A stretch of 64,000 bases of DNA from Aldehydirespirator sp965220485 (lineage in GTDB: Bacteria > Actinomycetota > Acidimicrobiia > Acidimicrobiales > Aldehydirespiratoraceae): contig OZ244832.1 in assembly GCA_965220485.1 (NCBI GenBank), positions 1,674,001 through 1,738,000 on the forward strand, given 5' to 3'. The notes under the pieces were generated by a model. That model saw only the letters and a list, made by a program, of their open reading frames with translations, was not told the DNA's origin and made no database searches. The position numbers and the translations under genes are program-made. Positions 53,101 through 62,900 of the stretch are shown piece after piece; position 1 is the first letter of the stretch, and every line of letters starts with the position of its first letter.

Positions 53101-55818
53101 GTGGACAGCGCTTGGAAGTGGCCCGGCTCCAGATGGTGGCGCGTCGACCTTCACGCGCACTCACCGGCGTCCCACGATTTCCAGACTGGCGTGACTGCGG
53201 CTGCCGATGCAGCTCACCGGTGGATGGAGTCCGCACGCGACGCCGGCCTCCACGCGGTCGCCGTGACAGACCACAATTCGTCGCGATTCGTGCCCGAGCT
53301 ACAGCGGGCCGCCTCCGAGGTGGCCAATGCCCCGGTGCTCTTCCCCGGCGTAGAGCTCACCACCGGTGACGGATCCCATCTCCTGCTCATCGTCGACCCG
53401 GGCGCCGGAGAGGAGAACATCGATGATCTGTTGTCCCGAATGGAGATTCCGGTGGAAGAGCGCGGCCAGACGAACGCGCGCACGTCTCAGAGCGTCGAGG
53501 CGATCCTGGAGCGCTGCGATGATCAGACGCTTGTAATCGCGGCGCACGTCAATCAACCAGCTGGGCTGCTGCAACATACGGGCCAGCAACGGATTGCAGA
53601 ACTCCGGCATCCGAGACTTGCAGCAGCGGAGATTCACCCCGATACCGACTTCGACGAGTCGTGGCTCGACGGCAGCAAGGCCGAGATAGGGCGGGAGATC
53701 CCTCAGATATGGGCTTCGGACAGCCACTGCTTCGACGACCTCGGCACGCGCTTCACGTGGGTGAAGATGACAGAACCCACACTCGAAGGATTGCGACTGG
53801 CCCTCTCTGATGGCGACGATTCTCTCAAGCCTGCCCGGAGGGAGGACTCGGATAATCCCAATGCACATGCCGAGATGGCTATAGAGAAGATCACGGTATA
53901 CGACACCAAGCACATAGGTCGCCGGTCGCCGACCGAAGTCCGCTTCAATCCATGGATGAATGCCATCATCGGGGGACGCGGCACAGGAAAGTCGACTCTG
54001 CTCGACCTGTTCCGAAAGTCGATGAGACGGGACGGGGAGCTTGATAAAGCGGGAATAGGTCAGGAAGGATCGCTGCGGGGTCTCTTCGACAGCCGCATGC
54101 GTGTGCCGACAACTCGGTCCGACAGTGGTTTGCTGACCGGGGAGTCCCGCGTGGAGGTGGTCTATCGGAAGGATGGTGACAGGTTTCTTCTCTCGTGGAG
54201 CCAGGATGGGAGCGCTCAGCCGATCGCTCGACTGAGCAATGGTGACTCAAGCGCGGAGAAGGGCAATATCTCGGAACGATTCCCCGTGCGGATTTACAGC
54301 CAGAAGCAGCTGTTCGCCCTGGCCCAGAATCCGGATGCGCTCCTCGCGGTTCTTGACGACGCCCAAGAAGTTGACGGTGCCGACACCAGCCGAGAATTGC
54401 AGCGGTTGGAGGGCCGCTATCTCGCTTTGCGTGCGGAGGCTCGACAGGCTCTAACGCACGCGCGCGAGCTGCCGGATCGAGAGGCGTCGCTGGTCGATGT
54501 CCAGCGGAAGCTGGATCTCCTCCAGCAGGGCGGCCATGCAGAGATTCTCCGGCTCTATCGAAATCGTCGCCGGACTGATGGCATGTGGAAGGCGGTGCAG
54601 GCAGCATCTGAGCAAGGACTGGACGCCGTCGGTGAAGCGGTCGGCGAGTTGGCAGTGTCTGACTTGAATCTGCCAACGGACGGCGACGATGCCACACAAG
54701 CGCTTCAACGTGCACACCAATCGCTGCATCAACTGATCGAGGGCTTCAGGAGCGAGTTGCTCGACAGCATCGAAGTGGTCCGCAGACGACTGGCTGAGGT
54801 GTTGCGAGGCGCGGACGCCAGCCATTGGGACGCCGCCGTTGATGCCAGCGAGGAAGCGTACCAGAACACGGTCTCCCAACTCGAAGAAGAGGGCATCGCA
54901 GACCCGGAGGAGTATGGAGAGCTAGTTGAGAGAGCGAGAAGGCTGGAAGCAGAGATAGAGAATCTCGGAACGGGTGCACGGAGAGCGCGCCGGCTTGAGC
55001 GGGAGGCCGACGCTGTGCTGGCCGAGTACCGGGAGGCACGGAGCCGGCTCAGCGTCAAACGGCAGGACTTCGCGGGTCGCGCTTCGGGCGTCACGCTCCG
55101 TGTCGAGGTAAGCAAGTTTGCCAAACACTCGGATCTAGCCGAGAGCCTCGAGCACATCCTCGGAATCGAAGCATTCGGTGAGGATCGGAAGTTGATCGCC
55201 GAGCGAATCAGACCGCAGGAAGACGGCGAGTGGGACTGGGGATCTCTGGATGGCGTCGTTGCCGAGATGCGGGCGTTTCAGTCGGGGGAGACCGACTCAT
55301 GGGATACCAGAGATGCTCGGTTCGCGCCCCGGCTGAGGGGTCTCCCCGCGGAGCGGATCGATCGCTTGGCTCTCTACCTTCCCCAAGACATTCTTCAGGT
55401 TGACTTCCAGAGCGGAGATTTCGCTCCATGGCGACCAATAGCGCAGGGATCGCCGGGGCAGCAGACTGCGGCTCTCTTGGCGTTCGTGCTGGGTTTCGGG
55501 TCTGAACCCATCGTGTTGGACCAGCCCGAGGACGACTTGGACAGCACGCTGATATATGAACTGCTGGTTAGACGCTTCCGCGAAACCAAGCCAGCGAGGC
55601 AGCTGATCCTCGTGACTCACAACCCGAATATCGTGGTACACGGCGACGCGGAATACGTCCTCTCGCTGGAAGTCAAGCATTCGCTAACCGTTGTCAGTCG
55701 CGAGGGCGGGCTTCAGGAACAGGATGTGAGAGAAGAGATCTGTCGTGTGATGGAGGGCGGCAGGGAAGCGTTCGAGAGCCGCTACCACCGGATCATGCCG
55801 TTGAAGGGAGTCAAGTGA
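53101..55818 (+). CDS. PHP-domain / SMC-like ATPase (TrlF/Ppl-type)
   Basis: About 905 residues. The N-terminal ~250 residues are a PHP domain with metal motifs DLHAHSP, VTDHNSS, AAHVNQP, AEIHPD and WASDSHC. An SMC/ABC-type ATPase follows: Walker A IIGGRGTGKST, a coiled-coil middle (residues ~470-690, Arg/Glu-rich), signature-like GSPGQQTAALLAF, Walker B PIVLDQPEDDLD and switch His VTHNPNIV. This architecture is called TrlF by annotation systems and matches the Ppl antiphage protein. I start it at GTG 53101, after GGAGGT; ATG 53089 is also in frame. The stop overlaps the AlbA_2 gene (GTGA). Probable defence. Confidence 0.8.
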   Translation: MDSAWKWPGSRWWRVDLHAHSPASHDFQTGVTAAADAAHRWMESARDAGLHAVAVTDHNSSRFVPELQRAASEVANAPVLFPGVELTTGDGSHLLLIVDPGAGEENIDDLLSRMEIPVEERGQTNARTSQSVEAILERCDDQTLVIAAHVNQPAGLLQHTGQQRIAELRHPRLAAAEIHPDTDFDESWLDGSKAEIGREIPQIWASDSHCFDDLGTRFTWVKMTEPTLEGLRLALSDGDDSLKPARREDSDNPNAHAEMAIEKITVYDTKHIGRRSPTEVRFNPWMNAIIGGRGTGKSTLLDLFRKSMRRDGELDKAGIGQEGSLRGLFDSRMRVPTTRSDSGLLTGESRVEVVYRKDGDRFLLSWSQDGSAQPIARLSNGDSSAEKGNISERFPVRIYSQKQLFALAQNPDALLAVLDDAQEVDGADTSRELQRLEGRYLALRAEARQALTHARELPDREASLVDVQRKLDLLQQGGHAEILRLYRNRRRTDGMWKAVQAASEQGLDAVGEAVGELAVSDLNLPTDGDDATQALQRAHQSLHQLIEGFRSELLDSIEVVRRRLAEVLRGADASHWDAAVDASEEAYQNTVSQLEEEGIADPEEYGELVERARRLEAEIENLGTGARRARRLEREADAVLAEYREARSRLSVKRQDFAGRASGVTLRVEVSKFAKHSDLAESLEHILGIEAFGEDRKLIAERIRPQEDGEWDWGSLDGVVAEMRAFQSGETDSWDTRDARFAPRLRGLPAERIDRLALYLPQDILQVDFQSGDFAPWRPIAQGSPGQQTAALLAFVLGFGSEPIVLDQPEDDLDSTLIYELLVRRFRETKPARQLILVTHNPNIVVHGDAEYVLSLEVKHSLTVVSREGGLQEQDVREEICRVMEGGREAFESRYHRIMPLKGVK

Positions 55819-57056
55819 CAACGCCGAGCGATGAGCTATCAAGGCGGATTCGACTCGGCGAAGACTCCACTCTGGAACTGAAGCGAATACTGCTGGCCGG
55901 AAAGCGGGTGACTGGGCCAGACCGGGGTCGTTTCGCAGACGAGATGGCGAGCATGGCCAACGGCTCGGGCGGGACCGTCGTGTTGGGGGTCGATGACGAG
56001 ACCCACGACGTGCTAGGCATCCCGCTTGACTCTCTGGATGTCGTCGAAACTTGGGTGCGCGAGATTTGCAACGACTCGATTACTCCACCGCTGGACGCGA
56101 CGATAAGGAAGTTGGAGATCCGGGGATCGTCCGGCGACCTCCTTGCTGTCATCCGTGTCGATGTCCCGCGAAGCCTGTTCGTCCACAAGAGCCCCGGCGG
56201 ATACTTCAGAAGAATAGGCAGCTCCAAGCGGGAGATGTCACCGGAGTTCCTCGCGAGGATGTTTCAAGAGCGCAGTCAGAGCAGGCTGATCCGCTTCGAC
56301 GAGTCCATCGTTCCGGGCACAGAGCCAACGGACCTCGATGAGCGGCTCATCGCACGGTTCTTGCCGCGGCCGCAGATACCAGCAGGCACCTATCTGCACA
56401 AGCTTCGGATCGCCGCCGAGGACGACGACGGCATCCTCCGTTTGACAGTCGCTGGTGTCCTCATGTGTGCTCGCGAACCCGCCAGGTGGTTGCCGCACGC
56501 GCAGATCCAAGCGGTCAGCTACGCCGGCGAGCGCAGCGATGTGAACTATCAGATCGACGCTCGGAACGTGAGCGGGCCGCTGGATTCCCAAGTAGTGGAA
56601 GCACTGCATTTCGTGAAACGCAATATGAGGATGAGTGCCAGGAAAGCCGTGGCCCGCGCCGAGCGTCCCCAGTTCAGTGAGAGAGCTGTATTCGAGGCCC
56701 TGGTCAATGCCGTCGCACACAGGGACTACTCCATGGCCGGCGCACGGGTCAGGCTCCACATGTTCCACGATCGTCTCGAGTTGTACGTGCCCGGCGACCT
56801 GGCGAACACACTGACGACCGACAGTATTCACCTGCGCCAGTACAGCCGCAATGAACTGATCGTCTCCCTGCTCGCCCGTTGCGAGCTGCCGGGATCAGCC
56901 GAGCTTGACCGGACTCGCATGATGGAACGACGAGGGGACGGGGTTCCGATCATTCTCAACGAGAGCCGTGAGTTGTCGGGACGCCTGCCGGAGTACAGCC
57001 TCGTCGATGACAGCGAACTTCGGTTGATCATCTGGGGGGCTGCTGCCAACGACTAG
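55815..57056 (+). CDS. AlbA_2 (Schlafen-like) domain protein with GHKL-type C-terminus
   Basis: 413 residues from the GTG at 55815. The N-terminal ~150 residues are AlbA_2: GEDSTLELKRILLAGKRV and FADEMASMANGSGGTVVLGV, then YFRRIGSSKREMSPEFLARM. The C-terminal half has LVNAVAHRDYSMAGARVRLH and LELYVPGDLANTLT, the ATP-binding-like domain that accompanies AlbA_2 in many regulators. The GTGA overlap with the PHP-ATPase gene means the two are co-translated. AlbA_2 proteins bind nucleic acid and occur in defence and regulatory loci. Confidence 0.8.
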   Translation: MTTPSDELSRRIRLGEDSTLELKRILLAGKRVTGPDRGRFADEMASMANGSGGTVVLGVDDETHDVLGIPLDSLDVVETWVREICNDSITPPLDATIRKLEIRGSSGDLLAVIRVDVPRSLFVHKSPGGYFRRIGSSKREMSPEFLARMFQERSQSRLIRFDESIVPGTEPTDLDERLIARFLPRPQIPAGTYLHKLRIAAEDDDGILRLTVAGVLMCAREPARWLPHAQIQAVSYAGERSDVNYQIDARNVSGPLDSQVVEALHFVKRNMRMSARKAVARAERPQFSERAVFEALVNAVAHRDYSMAGARVRLHMFHDRLELYVPGDLANTLTTDSIHLRQYSRNELIVSLLARCELPGSAELDRTRMMERRGDGVPIILNESRELSGRLPEYSLVDDSELRLIIWGAAAND

Positions 57057-57178
57057 GCGGCGTGCGGCGACAGTGAGCGCGGTCACGGAAGAATGTCGTG
57101 GGTCCCGCAGCGGTGCCACCGGATGTGGACCATTCCGGGCCGCATAGGAGAACCAAGCGAGAATAGAGGTGATGCGCC

Positions 57179-57514
57179 ATGCCAAATGCGAATGACTACC
57201 GGGGGCTGCACAACGAGGTGCTCGCCCGACCCGGTGCCGCCGAGCGTCTTGCGACCCTGCGCAGCGAGACCCTCGCCGAGATCGGTCTCCACGCTTTGCG
57301 TCGGACCCTTTACCGTTCTCAGGCCGACCTGGCTGCGGAACTCGGTATCAGCCAGTCCGCGGTCTCACAACTCGAGCGGGGTGATGATGTGAAGGTGTCC
57401 ACTCTCCGCAGCTACGTGCAGGGGCTGGGGGCGCGTCTGCGGATTGTGGCCGTCTTCGACGACGGCGAGGACGAGACGGCCATACCGATACGCATCGGCC
57501 CGGAAGTGGCGTAG
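57179..57514 (+). CDS. XRE-family HTH protein
   Basis: 111 residues. The HTH SQADLAAELGISQSAVSQLE is followed by VKVSTLRSYVQGLGARLRIV, the pattern of short HigA-like regulators. The N-terminal 45 residues (HNEVLARPGAAERLATLRSE) form helices. No toxin gene is next to it. It lies 120 bp after the AlbA_2 gene on the same strand and could control the PHP-ATPase cassette or be an orphan antitoxin. Confidence 0.75.
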   Translation: MPNANDYRGLHNEVLARPGAAERLATLRSETLAEIGLHALRRTLYRSQADLAAELGISQSAVSQLERGDDVKVSTLRSYVQGLGARLRIVAVFDDGEDETAIPIRIGPEVA

Positions 57515-57605
57515 GCAAGCAGAGCGTCTCAGACATCCAAGGCAGCAGTTCTGTGTGCAGTTTTCCGCCAATGCGACGGGTTTCTCTACACAGAATGCCG
57601 GGCCG

Positions 57606-57761
57606 TCAGGCCAGGCGGTTTACGAAGGCCTCCAGCTGGCGCAGGTTGCGCGCCTCGAACACTCCGTCGCAGTGGGGGGCGTACTCCCCCACTATCGAGT
57701 CGCCGGTGTCCCAGTAGCTGCGAGGCTCGGGGTTGAGCCAGTACACGTGACGGGCCTTCGC
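57606..57761 (-). pseudogene. C-terminal fragment of a VWA (CoxE-like) protein
   Basis: On the minus strand the frame reads AKARHVYWLNPEPRSYWDTG, DSIVGEYAPHCDGVFEARNL and RQLEAFVNRLA, then TGA. This is the conserved end of VWA/CoxE-like proteins. It begins at ~57761, one base from where the DAHP synthase remnant begins on the other strand, so the break is sharp. The N-terminal ~90% of the gene is absent. Confidence 0.65.
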
Positions 57762-57762
57762 C

Positions 57763-58482
57763 GGCTTCAGCGAAGCCGAACGGCTGCCCGACCCGCGCCG
57801 CTTGCTGACCGCGTACCACCGGGCCGCGTCCACCCTCAACCTGCTGAGAGCGTTCACCCGGGGCGGCTACGCCGACCTGTCACGGGTGGCCAGCTGGAAC
57901 CGGGAGTTCGTGGCCACCTCGCCCGCGGGCCGGCGCTACGCCCGCATAGCCGAGGAGATCGACCGGGCTCTGGAGCCTCCATGGGTGGAGGAAGACGAAG
58001 ACGGGCGCTACGCCCGCATAGCCGAGGAGATCGACCGGGCCCTGCGGTTCATGACGGCGTGCGGAGTGACCACCGCCAACACCCCGCAACTGCACGAGGT
58101 CGAGTTCTACACCAGCCACGAGGCTCTGGTCCTAGACTACGAAGCGGCGCTCACCCGCGAGAACTCGACCACCGGCGACTGGTACGACTGCTCGGCCCAC
58201 ATGCTGTGGATCGGCGAGCACACCCGCCAGCTCGACGGCGCCCACGTGGAGTTCCTTCGGGGGGTGTGCAACCCGCTGGGCTGCAAGATCGGTCCCACCG
58301 CCACCGCCGACGAGGTGGTCGCACTGTGCGAGCTGCTCAACCCGCAGCGCGTTCCCGGCCGGCTCACGTTCATCACCGGGATGGGCGCCGGAAACGTGGA
58401 GACGCTGTTGCCGCCGCTGCTGCGGGCCGAGTCGGCCAGACCCTCGCGGGCCACGGGCCAACTTGTCAAGTTCGTGCCTTGA
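57763..58482 (+). pseudogene. truncated, internally duplicated class II DAHP synthase copy
   Basis: From GFSEAERLPDPRRLLTAYHR onward it matches the aroG product at 51.5 kb, starting about 150 residues into that protein, and is lost again after LLPPLLRA. It lacks the GDCAE metal-binding block and the C-terminal ligands. A 72-bp direct duplication (57934 and 58006) repeats RYARIAEEIDRAL. No good start codon exists at the junction. Codon use and amino-acid identity suggest a copy of an intact second gene rather than of the neighbouring aroG. Confidence 0.75.
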
Positions 58483-58600
58483 GATGTCTGGAAGAAACTC
58501 ATACAGATATTTTTTATAGAATTTTGTCATTTATGTCCGTTGGTGCTGCTAGCGTGTGGGCGACTGACACGACGCCTGAAAGAGCACACCAGGAGATGCC

Positions 58601-59869
58601 GTGGGAACGCTCGTCGAGAGATTCTGGGACGAACACGACCGAGTCTCGCGGCCCGCGACCGACAACGACCCGCACCGGCAGGTGTTCCGCGCCTTCGTGC
58701 CGCATCCCATCGCGGGATGGACGCCGACGTTCGGCGAGGCCACCTGGAGGCTCGTCGACGCCGCCGAGAGCGCAGTGCGGGCACTGGGGGCCGACCACCC
58801 TTCGGGTTCCGCGGCGCCGGCAGAGTGGCTGCTCCGGCGGGCCGAGAGCGCGGCGTCGAGCACAATCGAGGGAGTCCGCCCGTCAGCACGCCGGCTGGCC
58901 CGGGCCGAGGCTCGGCTGTCTCTGTGGCAGGAGCAGCCACGCCCCCAGGACCTCGAGGCTCTCCGCAACATCTCAGCCACCGAAGTCGCCCTCCGTATCG
59001 GCTCCACCCCCGGTCCCGTGACGATGCAGGACGTCTGCGCCATACACCGGGCGCTGATGGGTGACGAAGATCCCATCGCCGGCCAGATCCGTACCGCCCA
59101 GAACTGGATCGGCTCGGGGTTCAGGTCGCCCCCCCTGGACGCGCAGTATGTTCCCCCGCCACCGGACGCGGTGCAGGACCTGATGAACGACCTGGTGGAG
59201 TGCATCAACGCGCCGGTGTCGGGACCGCTGGTGCACGCCGCCATCGTGCACGCCCAGTTCGAGGCGATCCATCCCTTCGCCGACGGCAACGGGCGAACCG
59301 GACGGGCTCTGATCCACCTGATGCTGCGCCGCCGCGGGCTGACCGGCTCGGGCACGCTTCCCGTCAGCTCGTCGCTGGCCCGGCGCAGAGACGACTACAT
59401 CCGAGCGCTCAACAGCGCCTGCACGGTGTGCGGCGCCGACGATCCGCTGCGGCCGGCCGCGGCCACAGAGTGGATCGGGCTTCTGTGCAGCGCCGCCGTC
59501 GAGGCCTCCTACTTCGCCCGTCGCATCATCGACCACGTGGAGTCGATCCTCCGGCTGTGGCTGCGCACGATGCGGTCCATGGGGGTGCGGCGCTCCAACG
59601 CCGCGGTGCGTCTCATCGAGTTGCTCCCGTCGCGCCCCGTGCTCAACGCCGACGGCGCGGCCGAGATGCTGGACGCCGATCCCCGGACCGCCCGCCGCAG
59701 CCTCGAATTGCTCACCACCGCGGGGATACTCGTCCAGCGCAGCGCCGGGAGACGAAACCGCGTATTCGAGGCGGCCGCCATCACGGATGCCTTCTCTGCG
59801 CTCGCGTCGATCAACATCGGCGACAGCGACATACACCTGCCGCCCCTGCCCGATCCCGACGATGGCTGA
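58601..59869 (+). CDS. Fic domain protein (class II, self-inhibited)
   Basis: 422 residues from the GTG at 58601 with AGGAG five bases upstream. The Fic core HPFADGNGRTGR is at residues ~224-235 and is complete, so AMP transfer to a target protein is likely. The inhibitory motif SSTIEG (S...E-G) is at residues ~86-91, N-terminal to the core, which marks class II Fic proteins. After the core a C-terminal winged-helix-like part (AAEMLDADPRTARRSLELLT) follows. An AT-rich stretch (58500-58540) before the gene may be its promoter. Targets cannot be guessed. Confidence 0.88.
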   Translation: MGTLVERFWDEHDRVSRPATDNDPHRQVFRAFVPHPIAGWTPTFGEATWRLVDAAESAVRALGADHPSGSAAPAEWLLRRAESAASSTIEGVRPSARRLARAEARLSLWQEQPRPQDLEALRNISATEVALRIGSTPGPVTMQDVCAIHRALMGDEDPIAGQIRTAQNWIGSGFRSPPLDAQYVPPPPDAVQDLMNDLVECINAPVSGPLVHAAIVHAQFEAIHPFADGNGRTGRALIHLMLRRRGLTGSGTLPVSSSLARRRDDYIRALNSACTVCGADDPLRPAAATEWIGLLCSAAVEASYFARRIIDHVESILRLWLRTMRSMGVRRSNAAVRLIELLPSRPVLNADGAAEMLDADPRTARRSLELLTTAGILVQRSAGRRNRVFEAAAITDAFSALASINIGDSDIHLPPLPDPDDG

Positions 59870-59923
59870 ACCGAACCGTCAGGCGGGCCGCTGGGGGCGT
59901 CGCGTGGCGCGTCCTCGTGCGGC

Positions 59924-62900
59924 CTATGAGGCGTGGTTACCGAGGCGGGTGAGGACTCGGCTCAAGAATGCGGCCATTTGGGCTCTGGTGACGTGTCGTG
60001 GGCCGCAGTACAGCGGTGGGTCGGTGTTGCAACCGGTTGTGATGTCGGCGGCGCTGATGGCCTCGACAGCATTGTAGGCGTAGTGGTCGGTGTCGATGTC
60101 TTCGAAGGTGGGGGCGTCGTTGTCGGCATCGGGCAGTTTGAAGGCTCGTTGCAGGAACAGCGCCATCTGTGACCTGGTGACGGGATCATCGGGGCAGTAG
60201 TCGGTGCCGCGTGGGTTGCATCCGACGCTGATGCCGAGTCTGGCGATGCGTTCGATGTAGGGCGCGTACCAGGCTTCTAGGTCCACATCGTCGAAGCGTC
60301 CGGCGAGCTTGTCAACGGGGTCGAGGTCTAGGGCTCTGACCAGGAACACGGCCATTTGGGCCCTGGTGATGGGCTGGGTGGGCCGGTAGCTGCCGTCGGG
60401 GTAGCCGGTGGTGACTCCGAGTCTGGCGATGTGCTCGACGTAGGGCGCGTGCCAGTCGTCTGGGGCGACGTCGCTGAACGACACCGGCTCGGGCTCGGGT
60501 TCGGGCGCGCCTCCGCCGCCGCCTCCTCCTCCGCTGCGCCGACGGGGCGGCGCGACGACGGCTTTGGGGGTGGTGCGGTTCGAGGGTGCGGAGGCGGCTT
60601 TGAGCCCGTCGGATCTCTCAGCGGTGACCGTGAAGGTGTAGACGCGGTCGTTGACGAGCCCGGTGACGGTGCAGGTCGTGTCGGCCGCGGCGGCGGTGCA
60701 GGTGCGCTGTCCGGGCGATGAGGTCGCGGCGTAGCCGGTGATGGTGATCGTGCTGGCGCTGGTGTCGGGAGCGGTCCAGGTGACGGTGACCTCTCCGGCG
60801 CCGGGCGGGTCGGCGGGTTCGGCGCGCACTGCGGTGGGGGCGGTGACCCACACCTCGGCGGTGGGCTGCGACGGCTCGGAGGCGCCGCGGGCGTTGCGGG
60901 CGGTGACAGTGAGAGTGTGCGCCCCGTTGGCGAGGCCCTCGATGCGGCACCATCTCTGCGCGGCGGAGGCGGTGCAGGTGCGGCCCGAGGGCGCGGACGT
61001 GGCGGTGTAGCCGACGATGGCGGCGCCGCCGTCGCTGGCGGGCGCGGCCCATTGCACCAGCGCCCAGCCACCGCCGGGGGTGGCCTGCGTGATCGCGGGC
61101 ACCCCCGGCGCGGCAGCCGTCACCGACGCGGGACGTGACGGCTGCGACGCGGTCGATGGTCCCGCGTTGTTGTTGGCGATCACAATGAAGGTGTAGGCGA
61201 CTCCCGGGGCGAGGCCTGTGATGGTGCATGAGGTCTCGGTGGCCGCCGCGGTGCATCGGCCCGGGCCGGGCGAGGCGCTCACCTCGTAGCTTGTGACCGG
61301 GTCCGGTGCCTGCAGCCGGGCCGCGGCCCGGTCCTCGCGCCCGGCGTATACGAGGACGCCGCTGCCGGGGGGCGCGCCGGCGGATGCTGTGGGCACCGTC
61401 CATGCGATGGTGGCGGTGTCGTCCTCAACGGTTGCGGTGACGCCGCTGGGAGCGTCGGGCGCGCCGATCGGGGCCTGCGGGGACACGGACGCGGCGGGGC
61501 TGGAAGCCGGCGAGACAAGCCCGTAGGAGTTCTCCGCAACCACGGTGATCTCATAGGTGATGCCGTTGGTGAGCCCGGTGATGGTGCAGGCTGTCCCGCC
61601 GGCCGCGGTGCATGTGTGAGGGTCCTCGGTCTGACCGACCGCGGCTGCGGTGGCGGTGTAGCCGACGATGATGGCGTCGTCAGCGCCGGCGTCTGCTGGC
61701 GCGGCCCAAGACACGCGGGCGTCGCCGTTGCCGCCGGTCGCTCTCACGTTGTGGGGCGCGCCCGGCGCGTCGGCCGGCACGACGGCGTTCACCGGCGAAG
61801 ACGCCGGCGACGTCCTGCGCGCGCCGTTCTCGGCTGTGACCGTCACCTCATAGGCGCGGCCCCTGGCCAAACCGGTGATGGTGCAGTCCGTCGCGCTGAA
61901 CGCGGCACAGGCCTGCCCGCCCGGCTCTGCGGTGGCCTCATAGCTCACGATGCCGGGTCCTCCGGTGTCGGCGGGCTCGGTCCACGACACCTCGAGGGAC
62001 CCGCCGCCGACGGACGTCGCAGTGACGCCGCCAGGCGCGTCGGGCGCGCCCGCGGGCGTCACCTCGAGCGACGGTGCCGACGCCGCAGACGCGCCGGCCT
62101 CGTTGCCGGCGGTCACCGTGAACATGTAGGAGGCACCGTTGGTCAGCCCGGTCACCGTGCACGCGGTGGCGGCGGCGTCATCGGTGGTGCAGCTGTGCCC
62201 GCCGGGATCAGAGACGGCCTCATAGCCGCTGATCGCCGCGCCTCCGTCGTAGCCCGGAGCCCGCCACTCAATTCGCGACTGGCCGTCCTCGTACTCCGTG
62301 GCGGTCACCGACACCGGCGCGTCCGGCACCGTGCGCGGCGTCACCGGTCCCGCGGGCGCCGACGGCGGCGACGGCCCGGCGGCGTTGCTCGCAGTCACGG
62401 TCACCGTGTACGCCGTGCCGTTGTCGAGCCCGGTGATCGTGCAGGTCGTAGCGGCCGGGTCCGACGCGGTGCAGGTGAGCCCGCCGGGATCGGCGACCGC
62501 CTCATAGCCGGTGATCTCCGAGCCCCCGTCAGAAACAGGCACCCGCCACGACACCACCACCGACTCGTGTTCCGGCTCGACGCTCACACGGCCCGGCGTG
62601 GCCGGCACAGCCTTGGGCACCACCGCCGCCGACGCCGCCGACGCCGCCGAGGACCCCGCCACGTTGCTCGCCGTCACCGTGAACGTGTAGGCGGTGCCGT
62701 TGGCCAGCCCGGTGACCGTGCAAGAAGCCACCGCCGCGTCGGCGCTGGTGCAGGACCGGCCCCCCGGAGACGCCGTCGCCCGATAGCCGGTCACATCAGA
62801 GCCCCCGTCGAAGCCAGGCGCCTGCCATGACACCAGCGCCAGCGCGTTGCCCGGAACCGCCGACACCGCCGTCGGAGCGTCCGGCACCGTGCGTGGCGTC

